From Bacteroidales bacterium (lineage in GTDB: Bacteria; Bacteroidota; Bacteroidia; Bacteroidales; GCA-2748055): DNA of 64,000 nt. A program made the position numbers and the translations under genes. This document shows, one piece after another, positions 28,025-36,291 of the stretch. The notes beneath the pieces were generated by a model, which saw only the letters and a list, made by a program, of their open reading frames with translations, was not told the DNA's origin and ran no database searches. The stretch is from contig JARGFP010000019.1 of assembly GCA_029210585.1 (NCBI GenBank), forward strand, positions 32,267-96,266, in the 5' to 3' direction. Numbering within the stretch: the first letter of the stretch is position 1; each line of letters starts with the position of its first letter.

Positions 28025-30064
28025 CTAATATTTCAGCAGTTTGTCAAGGGCGGTTTGTATCCTGTCCATATCAGGCAGGATGGCTTTTTCCAGAATCCTG
28101 TTAAAGCCCACGGGGGTAAACGTAGAACCCACGCGCATCACCGGTCCGTCGAGATATTCGAATGCAGCCTCGTTGATCTGGGCCACCACCTCACCGCCAA
28201 ATCCGCTGAAAACCTTGTCTTCGTGCACAATAAGGGCTTTACCGGTTTTTTTAACGGAAGCAAGGATGGCTTCAGAATCCAGCGGGCTCAGGGACCGCAG
28301 GTCGACCACTTCCACGGAAACATCTTTTTCTGTCATTTTCTCCGCGATGTCCATGCACATTGGCGTTGTGTTTCCATAAGTAATGATGCTCACATCCGTA
28401 CCTTCCCTTCTTACCTTTGCTTTGCCAAACGGTACCTCAAAATCATGCGGGATGGGTGTAGCCACCTTGGGTGCATTGTAGAGCGCCTTGGGCTCAAGGA
28501 ACAAGGTCACACCCCTGGATCGGATGCTTGTCCGCAGCAGTCCTGCGGCATCGTCGGCATAGCTTGGGTACACCACGCGGATCCCTGGGAGTGTTGCAAG
28601 GGCTCCTTCGATGGTCTGGCTGTGATAGAGGCCTCCACCAATGTACCCCCCTGAGGCGAGGCGGATGGTGATGTTCGGGCTGAACTGTCCGTTGGAGCGC
28701 CAGTAGTCGTGTGATGTATCCACCAGTTGCTCCATGGCAGGCCAGAAATAATCTGCAAATTCAGCTCCTTCGACAACCAGTCGTATTTTGTCATTGAACC
28801 TGCTCATCCCGTTGGCAGTCCCCACGATAAAGTCCTCTGCGATGGGTGCGTTGAAAACGCGTTCCTTGCCGAACTCCTGCTGCATCCCCTTGGTAACGTT
28901 AAATATTCCGCCTTTGTCTTTGTTGGCCACATCCTGTCCCCAGATATAAGTATCCGGATTGTGCCTGAACTCAGCTTTCAACGTTTCGTTGATGCCCTCG
29001 ATCAGTTTTTTCGGCTCCCCTTCATGTTGGTGCAGTCCTTCGGGATATTTTTCAGAAACATAAGGTTCCGGGATCACGAAATCGTGGATGGAGGCCGGGT
29101 CGGGATCGGGTGCAGCCATGGCTGCCTTGTGGGCCTTTTTCACTTCTTCTTTGGCCTGTTGCTCAATGGCAACCAGCTCTTCTTCGGTAAACCGTTCATA
29201 CCTGAGCAGCAAGCGCCTGTATTTTGCAAGCGGGTCATACTCGCTGACATAATTGAGTTCGTAGTCGTCCCTGTAGAGGTCATGCCGGTCGGAATTGGAA
29301 TGGGAATGCATCCTGACGCAGTTGGCCTGCACGATCACCGGGTGTTCATGTTTCTCCACGTATTCCCTGGCTTCGAACATGGTATTCATTGAGTCGAATA
29401 CATCTTTGCCATTGCAGTGGAAGATCTTCAGGTATTTGAACCCGCTGAAGTTATCGGCCACTTTCCTGTTGGCGGTCTGGTCCTTTTTGGGCACTGAGAT
29501 ACCGTATCCATTGTCCTGGAAAACGAAGATCACGGGCAGTTGTTCATTCGATGCCCCGTTGATTGCCTCGTACACGTAACCTTCCGATACGGAAGATTCG
29601 CCCTGGCTGCTGATCGCCACGCCAGGTACCTTGTATTTCTTGATTGCCCGACCTGCACCCGCGGCATGTGGTGCATGGTTCCCGGTACACGAGGAGGAAT
29701 TATGGATATTCCATTCGGGTTTTGCAAAGTGGTTGGACATGTGTCTTCCGCCCCCGGCCACATCTGTGGCCTTGGAAATCCCGTTCAGGATAAGTTCTTC
29801 GGGGGAGATTCCTGCCGAAAGTGCAGTGAGCATATCCCTGTAGTAGGGAAACAGGTGGTCTGTTTCCTTATCGAACACCTGTCCGATGGCCAGTTGTATA
29901 CCGTCGTGTCCTGCATAGGGTGCATGGTACGACCATCCGATGGCCTGTTTCAGGTAATTGGGCGCCCTGTCGTCAATTGAACGGCCTATTACCATAAGCT
30001 TGAACCATTTTTCCAGGGTTACTTTATCTGTTCTCTTTATATGAAATTTTTTTTCTCCGGACAT
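28025..30064 (-). CDS. 2-oxoacid dehydrogenase E1, fused alpha and beta subunits
   Basis: 679 aa. Residues ~1-330 are the thiamine-diphosphate E1-alpha part (ISSQGESSVSEG ... FQDNGYGIS); residues ~345-679 are E1-beta (IWGQDVANKDKGGIFNVTKG, FNAPIAEDFIVGTANGM, VEVVDLRSLSPLDSEAI, VHEDKVFSGFGGEV). Alpha-beta fusions of this size are usual in Bacteroidota and are annotated as branched-chain 2-oxoacid or pyruvate dehydrogenase; the sequence alone does not fix the substrate. It lies 41 bp after the E2 gene and is almost certainly co-transcribed with it. No E3 (lipoamide dehydrogenase) is encoded nearby. Confidence 0.9.
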   Translation of the reverse strand: MSGEKKFHIKRTDKVTLEKWFKLMVIGRSIDDRAPNYLKQAIGWSYHAPYAGHDGIQLAIGQVFDKETDHLFPYYRDMLTALSAGISPEELILNGISKATDVAGGGRHMSNHFAKPEWNIHNSSSCTGNHAPHAAGAGRAIKKYKVPGVAISSQGESSVSEGYVYEAINGASNEQLPVIFVFQDNGYGISVPKKDQTANRKVADNFSGFKYLKIFHCNGKDVFDSMNTMFEAREYVEKHEHPVIVQANCVRMHSHSNSDRHDLYRDDYELNYVSEYDPLAKYRRLLLRYERFTEEELVAIEQQAKEEVKKAHKAAMAAPDPDPASIHDFVIPEPYVSEKYPEGLHQHEGEPKKLIEGINETLKAEFRHNPDTYIWGQDVANKDKGGIFNVTKGMQQEFGKERVFNAPIAEDFIVGTANGMSRFNDKIRLVVEGAEFADYFWPAMEQLVDTSHDYWRSNGQFSPNITIRLASGGYIGGGLYHSQTIEGALATLPGIRVVYPSYADDAAGLLRTSIRSRGVTLFLEPKALYNAPKVATPIPHDFEVPFGKAKVRREGTDVSIITYGNTTPMCMDIAEKMTEKDVSVEVVDLRSLSPLDSEAILASVKKTGKALIVHEDKVFSGFGGEVVAQINEAAFEYLDGPVMRVGSTFTPVGFNRILEKAILPDMDRIQTALDKLLKY

Positions 30065-30105
30065 ATCAATACAAGTTGTAAAATTTTTAAATAGTAAGGT
30101 TGACC

Positions 30106-31506
30106 TTAAATGGTGCGTTTGATATCAAAATTCTCGATGTAGTCACCAAGCGTTCTCAGGAATGCACCACCGAGTGCACCGTCGATGATCCTGTGGTCGT
30201 AAGTAAGTGACAACCACATCTTCTGACGTATGGCGATCACGTCGCCTTCAGGCGTTTCCAGCACAGCGGGCTTTTTCTTGATGGCGCCGACGGCGAGGAT
30301 CGCTACTTCCGGCTGGTTGATGATCGGGGTACCGATATCGTTTTTAAAGGTACCGAAATTGGTGATGGTAAAGGTGCCCCCCGAGATGTCGTCGGGACTC
30401 AATTTATTGCTCCTGGCGGCTTTGGCTATGTTATTGAGGCTGGAGGTAAGGCCATTCAGGTTCATCTGGTCGGCGCGCTTGATGTTTGGCACGATCAGGT
30501 TATTGTCCTCGAGGGAAACAGCGATACCAAGGTTGATGTTTTTCCGCACAATGATGTGATCTCCATCCACACTTGCATTGACCATCGGGTAATCGCGCAG
30601 TGCTTTCACGGTTGCCTCCATGAATACCGGCAGGTAGGTGAGCTTCTGTCCTTCTTTTTTAAGGAATTCGTCCTTCACCCTGTTTCTCCAGTTGACCACA
30701 TTGGTAACATCAATCTCGAGCATGTTGGTGACATGCGCGGAGGTTTGTTTGGAGTGGATCATATGTGCCGCGATCAGTTTTCGCAACCTGCTCATCTCGA
30801 TGACCTCGTCGCCTGCATCTTTTGACACGGGCACTTTCACCTCCGGGGCCGGTTTTGACTGTTTCGGCGTTTCTCCGGACGGTCCGGCTGCTGGTGCTTT
30901 TGTTGCGGCTCCTGCGGAGCCCTTGGATTCGATATAGGCAAGTATGTCATTCTTCTGCACCCTTCCGTTCTGTCCGCTGCCTTCGATGGAATCAAGTTCT
31001 TCCTGGGAGACCCCTTCTTCCGTGGCTATTTTACGCACGAGCGGGGAATAGAAGCGGCCGGATCCGGAAGCGATACTTTCTTGTCCCCGGGATTTTTCAG
31101 ATGCGGCGGCAGTTGCGGCAGCTGCAGCTGTTTCCTTAGCGGGTGCTCCTGCAGATTCCTTGCCGGATGCGCCAGCTGTCTCCTTGCCGGATGCGTCCGG
31201 ACTGTCATCTGGCTGTGTTTCTTCAGCATCGGGCTCCCCGGATTCCCCGTCGGCTGCACCTTTGGCATCCATATCGATCACAGCAATCACGGTGCCTACA
31301 GCGACGGTTTCATCCTGGTCGAACAATACTTTTTTTATTACACCTTCGACGGGTGAAGGGATTTCAGAATCTACCTTATCGGTAGCGATTTCGAGCAGAA
31401 CATCGTCTTCAACAACTTTATCTCCTTCTTTCACAAACCATTTTGTAATGGTTGCTTCTTCGATGCTCTCACCCATTTTAGGCATTATGATTTCAAACTG
31501 CGCCAT
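30106..31506 (-). CDS. 2-oxoacid dehydrogenase E2, dihydrolipoamide acyltransferase
   Basis: 466 aa. One lipoyl domain (1-80) with the lipoylated lysine K44 in EIATDKVDSEIPSP, an Ala/Gly/Glu/Ser-rich flexible linker (about 85-145), a peripheral subunit-binding domain (about 150-192, YSPLVRKIATEEGV ... GRVQKNDILAYI), a second linker, and the catalytic domain (about 230-466) with the active-site His in TYDHRIIDGALGG. It lies upstream of E1 in the same operon; E2-first order with a fused E1 fits a branched-chain or pyruvate complex. Confidence 0.92.
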   Translation of the reverse strand: MAQFEIIMPKMGESIEEATITKWFVKEGDKVVEDDVLLEIATDKVDSEIPSPVEGVIKKVLFDQDETVAVGTVIAVIDMDAKGAADGESGEPDAEETQPDDSPDASGKETAGASGKESAGAPAKETAAAAATAAASEKSRGQESIASGSGRFYSPLVRKIATEEGVSQEELDSIEGSGQNGRVQKNDILAYIESKGSAGAATKAPAAGPSGETPKQSKPAPEVKVPVSKDAGDEVIEMSRLRKLIAAHMIHSKQTSAHVTNMLEIDVTNVVNWRNRVKDEFLKKEGQKLTYLPVFMEATVKALRDYPMVNASVDGDHIIVRKNINLGIAVSLEDNNLIVPNIKRADQMNLNGLTSSLNNIAKAARSNKLSPDDISGGTFTITNFGTFKNDIGTPIINQPEVAILAVGAIKKKPAVLETPEGDVIAIRQKMWLSLTYDHRIIDGALGGAFLRTLGDYIENFDIKRTI

Positions 31507-31607
31507 GTTAAATTATGAGTTTAGTTTACGAGTATTTTCAATAATTCGGTGGTATAACAACACTTTTCAGAAAATGTTTTGTTAAAAACATACGATTTAA
31601 AACGCAA

Positions 31608-32228
31608 TCAATCTGCCGCAAATTCCAAATCAAGGCTAATGTGGTCCGTAGCGTATTTCTTTTCCGAGGCTCCCCTGACTTTCTGACCGACGCCTTTGTC
31701 GTTCCCCATGCCCATAATGAGGGCTGTTTTTTTGTACTGTTTATGGTGATTCGACTGGCTGCCGTTCAGTGTGAAGTTAGGCAGCGTCACCCTCTTGCGG
31801 TAGGCATCCGGTGTATAGATTTGTGCAGGACAATAGCTGATCCTCACTTCTGCCCTTTGGTATTTGTCATTGCCATGCAGGTAGTTCAGGAAATTGTCGT
31901 ACCACCGGCGGGTCATCAGGGTAATGTCAATCAGCACCTTAATATGCTCCAGGTGGAGGTCCTTGAACAGCGATTTGAAATCGGGCTGTCCGAATGGTTT
32001 TACAAGGAAGTATTCATACCCGTGTTCCCTGAAGTACCGGTCATTTTCGGCCCGTGCAGTTTCCTTCAGATGATCCGGGGTTCCCAGTACCACATTTTTT
32101 TTACCGGGATTATTCAGGTATTTCGGAATACACGTGGAACGGGTTTCATTGCCAGAGCCTGCTATAAACAGGTCCGGCTGAAAGGCTGGCACCTCTCCGT
32201 TGCAGTGTTTAATATTGATGAGTTCCAC
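31608..32228 (-). CDS. Unknown protein with ExR and IDIT motifs
   Basis: 206 aa, GTG start at 32228. The start is supported by a strong promoter that gives a 19-nt leader; the ATGs just upstream are in another frame. There is no signal peptide. Two conserved-looking stretches stand out: FIAGSGNETRSTCIPKYL near the N-terminus and HIKVLIDITLMTRRWYDNFLNYL in the middle, then KKTALIMGMGNDKG. I have seen this 'G..ExR ... (I/V)D(I/V)(S/T)' layout in uncharacterised proteins often near defence genes, but I cannot name the family. Those proteins tend to be longer, so the C-terminus after GMG may be shortened. Neighbours give no hint. Confidence 0.65.
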   Translation of the reverse strand: MELINIKHCNGEVPAFQPDLFIAGSGNETRSTCIPKYLNNPGKKNVVLGTPDHLKETARAENDRYFREHGYEYFLVKPFGQPDFKSLFKDLHLEHIKVLIDITLMTRRWYDNFLNYLHGNDKYQRAEVRISYCPAQIYTPDAYRKRVTLPNFTLNGSQSNHHKQYKKTALIMGMGNDKGVGQKVRGASEKKYATDHISLDLEFAAD

Positions 32229-32252
32229 AATGCATTTTCATGATCACAGGGA

Positions 32253-32282
32253 CAAAGATATAAGTAATTGCAAATTTCCAAA
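32253..32282 (-). promoter_or_regulatory. Promoter of the unknown gene at 31608-32228
   Basis: Minus strand: TTTG ending at 32279, an 18-bp spacer, TATCTTTG at 32260-32253. Predicted start near 32247, leader about 19 nt to the GTG at 32228. Confidence 0.7.
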
Positions 32283-32293
32283 GACAAAATGGT

Positions 32294-33625
32294 TCAGAGA
32301 AGTGGATTGCTGACCGGAATTTCTGTAATGGGTCCCGGGTGGTTTTTATCGACCAGGAACAGGTTCAGGTAGGGCCACAGGCTTACGCTGTTCACGGCCC
32401 CGAACATCATGGATGAGGTATATCGCTGGATACGCGATTCCTTGTAAGTGGATGTATTCATAAGTATTACCCAGTTCACACCATCCTGCTGTCGAACGAG
32501 GAGGGCGGTAGAACCGCTGATGTATCCAGTCCGCCACCAGGTGCCATAATGGTCCTGTCCCCTCCATCCAAACAGTCCCATGCCAGCCAGTTCAGGATCC
32601 ACCATCATCTCCAGTGTTTCTTTTTCGAGGATATCCCGTTGGTTGCCGAAGCCATCCAGTGCGGTCATGAGCTTGCATAATTCGGGAGCAGACGCCACCC
32701 AGCCGCCTGCTGCACCGAGCAATTCAATATTGTTTCCTCCATAGTGGGAAGGCACGATTTCGCCTGATCCATCGACGGCATAGGTCATCAGTTTTCTCCC
32801 TTCATTATAATAATTCACCTCATTGGGAAATTTCTCATGTGCATAACTACGGCCGATGTGCATATCGTGAATACCGGCGGGTTTGAGCAGGTTCATGATC
32901 ACGTAATCCTCGTAGGGCATCCCACTTTTCACTTCGATAACTCTCCCCAAAATTCCGTAGCCCAGGTTTGAATAGCTGTACCTGGTACCAGGATCATAAT
33001 TCAGGTTCCGGGACAGGGTAAATTCGATGATATGGTCGGTCTTCGCCGGGGGGTCGATTTTTAATTTACGTGCGATATACAATGAATTGAACATCGGATC
33101 ACCACTGTGTTTTGACCATCCGGCAGTATGGTTCATGAGGTGTCTGACCGTGATCTGCTCCACCCTTTTGTCTTTGTAGCCGCTGAACAAGGTGCTGTCA
33201 AGGATACCTGCGGGTCCGAAAACGTGTTCATCCAGGTCGAGGTATCCCTCCTCGTAGAGTTTCATAACGGCTGCTGCGGTAATCAGTTTGGAGACCGATG
33301 CGATCCTGAAGAGGTGTCCGGGTTTCACTTCTTCCTTCTTCTCCACGTTTGCATACCCGAATCCTTTTGCGTATACAAGTTCCTCGTCCTTGGAAATCGC
33401 AACACTGGCTCCCTTGATTCCCCATTGCCTGATAAACGCTTCTACCATTTCGTCGATCTTCGTGGTTGCCGAAAAATCGGAATACTGGTTTTCCAGCTTG
33501 AGTGAAAAAGCCACCTCTTCATTCTCAATGATAAATGAATTTCCATCGTCCGAGAAGGTCAGGGCAATTTCCCCAAAGAAAAACAAAGTGACCAATGCTG
33601 ATATAATGACAATGCTTTTTTTCAT
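32294..33625 (-). CDS. Serine hydrolase, class C beta-lactamase / penicillin-binding-protein fold
   Basis: 443 aa from ATG 33625 (the frame runs to 33670 but the promoter sits there). N-terminal signal or anchor MKKSIVIISALVTLFFFGE. Catalytic SxxK is seen in RIASVSKLITAAAV and YxN in YSYSNLGYG; the third motif (usually KTG/HxG) is probably RTGYISGS near the end. An upstream ~50-residue segment precedes the domain. Such proteins include D-aminopeptidases, esterases and cell-wall peptidases, so true beta-lactamase activity should not be assumed. It is monocistronic. Confidence 0.88.
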   Translation of the reverse strand: MKKSIVIISALVTLFFFGEIALTFSDDGNSFIIENEEVAFSLKLENQYSDFSATTKIDEMVEAFIRQWGIKGASVAISKDEELVYAKGFGYANVEKKEEVKPGHLFRIASVSKLITAAAVMKLYEEGYLDLDEHVFGPAGILDSTLFSGYKDKRVEQITVRHLMNHTAGWSKHSGDPMFNSLYIARKLKIDPPAKTDHIIEFTLSRNLNYDPGTRYSYSNLGYGILGRVIEVKSGMPYEDYVIMNLLKPAGIHDMHIGRSYAHEKFPNEVNYYNEGRKLMTYAVDGSGEIVPSHYGGNNIELLGAAGGWVASAPELCKLMTALDGFGNQRDILEKETLEMMVDPELAGMGLFGWRGQDHYGTWWRTGYISGSTALLVRQQDGVNWVILMNTSTYKESRIQRYTSSMMFGAVNSVSLWPYLNLFLVDKNHPGPITEIPVSNPLL

Positions 33626-33667
33626 ACCTGTTCTAACATCAAAAATGCGGCGCTCTTGCCGTTGGGA

Positions 33668-33675
33668 CAAAATTA
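33668..33675 (-). promoter_or_regulatory. -7 element of the serine hydrolase gene
   Basis: Minus-strand TAATTTTG, predicted start near 33662, leader about 37 nt. A TTG lies 22 bp upstream (33700-33698). Confidence 0.55.
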
Positions 33676-33725
33676 CGAAGTAATATTAATTGTCAGGCAA
33701 CTAGCAGGTTAGCCTTATTAACATT

Positions 33726-33762
33726 TGTTTGTTAATAGTTTTAATACGCTATTAAACAAACA
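33726..33762. repeat. Imperfect inverted repeat upstream of the serine hydrolase
   Basis: TGTTTGTTAATAG (33726-33738) and CTATTAAACAAACA (33749-33762) pair along 13 positions with a single-base bulge and a 10-nt loop. It lies about 65-100 bp upstream of the predicted hydrolase start and has no T-run, so it could be a protein-binding site. Between it and the tandem repeats (33763-33889) I see nothing. Confidence 0.4.
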
Positions 33763-33889
33763 GATAAAGCAATTGTTCATTTAATGAGAATAGAATATAC
33801 ATGCACAATTACAACAACTCTTCGCACCGTATTTCAAGGTTTGATGGATCGTAATGCTGGTTAGGGAAGCTGAATTGGATCATTAATCA

Positions 33890-34045
33890 AAACATGAGGC
33901 GGAAGTGATAAAAGCAGGCAGCGGGAGATAAATGAACAGGAGGCAGAAGGTATAAAAACAGGCAGCGGGAGATAAATGAACAGGAGGCAGAAGGTATAAA
34001 AACAGGCAGCGGGAGATTATTAAGAGGAGCTGGGAAGTATAAAAA
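33890..34045 (-). repeat. Tandem 44-bp repeats at the 3' end of the structured RNA
   Basis: Two identical 44-bp units (33915-33958, 33959-34002), each starting CAGGCAGCGGGAGATA, are flanked by a diverged partial unit (33890-33914) and a third diverged unit (34003-34045) that merges with the RNA's terminator. Read on the minus strand each unit repeats the pattern CTCCC...TGTTTTTATAC found at the terminator's 3' arm and T-run. It therefore looks like copies of the RNA's own 3' end. Confidence 0.8.
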
Positions 34046-34469
34046 CACAAATGGGAGCCAGTCTGCACTAACTCCCATTTCGATCGCTGGTTACCGTAGT
34101 CACCAGTTTTCGTCAAGCTACGGTTTATTATGCCGGAACGCTGCCCGAAAGCTGCATTCCCTTTGCTGTTTGCCGGCCGAAGCCGGTAACAGGCGGTCAG
34201 CTGCACCCGTAGATGCCTCTGTCCACATTTCTCCACGCTGCACATTGCCCTGGTTTCCAGGTATCCTCCTGGGCAACCTGTTGCTTTTCCCAATACCTGT
34301 TACAGTATCTTTCAAAGCGCCAGCGTCAAGACCGTGACCTGCGTCACGGAAGAGCGACTTCAATACCTGTTTCGGTCACTCTGACTCCTTCTGCTCCGGG
34401 GACGAATCCCCTTTGCATATCAGTATGAAAAATCACAAAGAACGGAGTGGCTTTTATACGCTCACTTGA
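34041..34469 (-). ncRNA. Unassigned structured RNA, about 430 nt
   Basis: Bounded by a consensus promoter and a terminator on the minus strand. Local hairpins: GGGGA-UUCG-UCCCC (34411-34398), CCGUGAC-GCAG-GUCACGG (34349-34332), CCUGG-AAA-CCAGG (34261-34249), CCGGC-UUCG-GCCGG (34186-34173), GGAAUGC...GCGUUCC (34160-34135), ACCGUAG...CUACGGU (34124-34093). An 8-bp long-range helix, GUAACAGG (34303-34296) with CCUGUUAC (34193-34186), would close a central domain. Two UUCG tetraloops are a strong sign of a folded RNA. It is not tmRNA (no tag reading frame), not SRP RNA and not RNase P, which is elsewhere. I do not recognise a group I or II intron core. No ORF here looks coding. Confidence 0.65.
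34049..34080 (-). terminator. Terminator of the structured RNA
   Basis: Minus-strand stem AAATGGGAG (34080-34072) with CTCCCATTT (34057-34049), nine perfect pairs and a 14-nt loop, followed by GTG then TTTTT (34045-34041). Confidence 0.7.
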
Positions 34470-34474
34470 TGAAT

Positions 34475-34504
34475 CAAATATAGTCCGAAATACATTCCGG
34501 TCAA
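34475..34504 (-). promoter_or_regulatory. Promoter of the structured RNA
   Basis: Minus-strand TTG (34504-34502), a 19-bp spacer and TATATTTG (34482-34475), a perfect consensus match, predicting a start near 34469. Confidence 0.75.
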
Positions 34505-34664
34505 GACTTTTTGCCCTGAACTAATCAACATAGAATGAACACAGGTTATCAACAATGGTTAATAACTTCTTATATTGCTGACAAACAATATGTTTAGCTG
34601 TAGAACCTGCTGTTGTTTGGTGGGACCGGCCAGTTGTGATCCTGTATTATGGGACGGGGAATAC
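34505..34664. other. Spacer between structured RNA promoter and SRAP echo
   Basis: About 160 bp, A/T-rich, no gene. It contains one more CCGGCC block (34626-34631) that could be a badly decayed third copy of the SRAP 3' end, but the match is too weak to assert. Confidence 0.4.
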
Positions 34665-34668
34665 ATAT

Positions 34669-34764
34669 GTCAGAAAAAGGTACTGTTCCTACAATGACCT
34701 ACCGGCCGTTATGCAGCAGGTGTCAGAACAAGGTACCGTCCTTATAATGATCCACCGGCCGGAT
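34669..34764 (-). repeat. 3'-end echo of the SRAP gene (period 53 bp)
   Basis: The last 13 codons of the SRAP gene, starting CGGCCGGT on the minus strand, recur 53 bp further downstream. The copies agree at 32 of 39 positions without indels. The downstream copy stays open for 12 codons and ends in the same TGA. Six of the seven differences are A/G transitions on the gene's coding strand. Confidence 0.85.
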
Positions 34765-35448
34765 TATTTCCGGGTCAGATGGATCAGCGTTTTTTGTTGA
34801 GATTGTTTTACCGATGGTGTATGCTCTCAGTGCATCGTCTGGGTAAGGAACGAGGAGGCGGATTTTCAATGTGTCATCGAGGTGATCAGTGATCCAGGTG
34901 GATTCATCCTGTTGGTCAAGGATCACGGGCATTCTCTTTTTCGTATTGTGGATCTTTTCCATCAGGGGGTTGGCGTATGTGGTAACAATGGAGAACGTAT
35001 CCAGTTGCTGCAGTGTTGTCGGATCTCTCCATTGGTCGTAGATTCCGGCAAGGGAAAAGAGTTCTTGCTGTTGATGCCTGATGTACCATGGTATTTTCTG
35101 TCCGGCCACATGCTGCCACTCGAAGAAGCCACTGACCACCACAAGGCATCGTTGTGAGGTGGCTGCCTTCCGGAAGGAAGGTTTTTCATGCAGCGATTCG
35201 CCCCGGGCATTGCAGGTACCGGAGCGGATTTTCATGGCCTGTTCCCTGTCGCGTGACCATGCAGGGATCAGTCCCCAGTGCATCAGCCGGACCTTTCCAG
35301 GTTCTTGCAGGGTGATCACGGGGATCAGTGGATATTCAAAGGCTTTAAAGAAGTACCGGAAATCGAAATCTGACAACGCCGAAGTATCGGCGTTGAATCG
35401 TTTTTCGATGACATCACGTGTGGTTTTGATGCTAATAGTGAAACACAT
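34723..35448 (-). CDS. SRAP (YedK/HMCES-type) abasic-site processing protein
   Basis: 241 aa. SRAP proteins form a thiazolidine crosslink with abasic sites in single-stranded DNA through Cys2. C2 (MCFTISI, exposed after Met removal), N80 (TCNARGES), E110 (VSGFFEW) and H167 (IHNTKKRMPVIL) match the known catalytic residues. The gene lies near a LexA-like repressor, dinB and dnaE, which fits damage tolerance. No copy of the repressor operator was found in its 5' region. Its 3' end is duplicated downstream. Confidence 0.92.
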   Translation of the reverse strand: MCFTISIKTTRDVIEKRFNADTSALSDFDFRYFFKAFEYPLIPVITLQEPGKVRLMHWGLIPAWSRDREQAMKIRSGTCNARGESLHEKPSFRKAATSQRCLVVVSGFFEWQHVAGQKIPWYIRHQQQELFSLAGIYDQWRDPTTLQQLDTFSIVTTYANPLMEKIHNTKKRMPVILDQQDESTWITDHLDDTLKIRLLVPYPDDALRAYTIGKTISTKNADPSDPEIIRPVDHYKDGTLF

Positions 35449-35679
35449 GGGCTCTTTTTTTTCAGGTGGTTTGGAAGATGATTATAAAAAAAGCTGTATT
35501 CTGTAAACAAAGCTGACAAATACATTGTTTAGCAACTGAAGACGACATATGCATCTGTCTGTGACAAAAATTATTAATAAAGATGCATTTAAGTATTTCA
35601 TTTCTTGCATCATGCAACATTTGTCAACGCGCATGGTGGTTTTTATTTGGACTGAACATGGGTAAATAGACAGCGTACA

Positions 35680-36282
35680 TTGGACACAAAACAGAAAATA
35701 CTGCCTTTTTTTCCCCTCGGGGTCTTTCTCTTTCCAGGGGAAGATCTGCCCCTGCGTATTTTCGAACCCAGGTACCTTCAGCTGATCGATGAGGCCAGCG
35801 AAGATGGTTTTACATTTGCCATTCCTTTCTACAAGAACAACGAGATCATGGAATACGGATGCGAGGTAAAACTTCAGCAGGTGGTGGCCAAGAGCCAGCA
35901 GGGCCGCAAAGTGATCACGGTCGAATCGGTCGCCCTGCTGCGGATCAACAGTTACACTTCTCAGATGGCCGGCAAATTGTATGCCGGAGGCAATGTGGAG
36001 GTGCTTCCGCCCTCCCCTCCCATCCGGAGCAGTGAGCTGATGAATATGGTGGTCCATTACACCGAACATTTTGATAAAAATTTCCTGGAGCCTTTCAACA
36101 GCAATGAACTCCGTTACTACGACATTGTCCGTTCCCTGAATCTTTCATCAGAAGACAAATATCTATTTGTACAGATTGATTGTGATGAAAGCCGCGAAAA
36201 ATTCCTGTCCAGGCAGATCCAGTACCTGATGCTGATCCGCAACCAGGAGAAGATGCTGGATGACGATTTCCGGCTGAACTGA
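35680..36282 (+). CDS. Lon N-terminal-domain (PUA-like) protein
   Basis: 200 aa made of a single Lon substrate-binding domain: LPFFPLGVFLFPGEDLPLRIFEPRYLQLI at the start, then the beta-rich body. It lacks the AAA+ and protease domains of Lon. The start must be TTG 35680, because the ATG upstream (35658) runs into a stop after two codons. A TTTG-N19-TTATTTGG pattern upstream is a plausible promoter. It ends 9 bp from the convergent repressor gene. Stand-alone LON-domain proteins are common; their role is not settled. Confidence 0.85.
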   Translation: MDTKQKILPFFPLGVFLFPGEDLPLRIFEPRYLQLIDEASEDGFTFAIPFYKNNEIMEYGCEVKLQQVVAKSQQGRKVITVESVALLRINSYTSQMAGKLYAGGNVEVLPPSPPIRSSELMNMVVHYTEHFDKNFLEPFNSNELRYYDIVRSLNLSSEDKYLFVQIDCDESREKFLSRQIQYLMLIRNQEKMLDDDFRLN

Positions 36283-36291
36283 TTTTTTCGG

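Noticed and set aside
32286..32302. 17-bp sequence AAAATGGTTCAGAGAAG, identical at 41774-41790, near the 3' ends of two minus-strand genes
   Set aside because: One exact 17-bp match is close to what chance allows in 64 kb, the flanks do not match, and its position relative to the stops differs. Not counted with the echoes.
34118..34363. 81-codon minus-strand open frame inside the structured RNA (also a 136-codon frame at 33883-34293)
   Set aside because: They start at weak codons, read straight through hairpins and tandem repeats, lie in two different frames, and show no protein motif. The RNA structure explains the region better.
34041..34469. tmRNA, SRP RNA or group II intron as identity of the structured RNA
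   Set aside because: No peptide-tag frame ending in an ALAA-like sequence, no SRP GGAA/AGCA core, no domain V hairpin and no GUGYG start were found.
35449..35500. TGATTATA upstream of the SRAP gene as a third repressor operator
   Set aside because: Only one half-site is present; there is no TAATCA at the right spacing.
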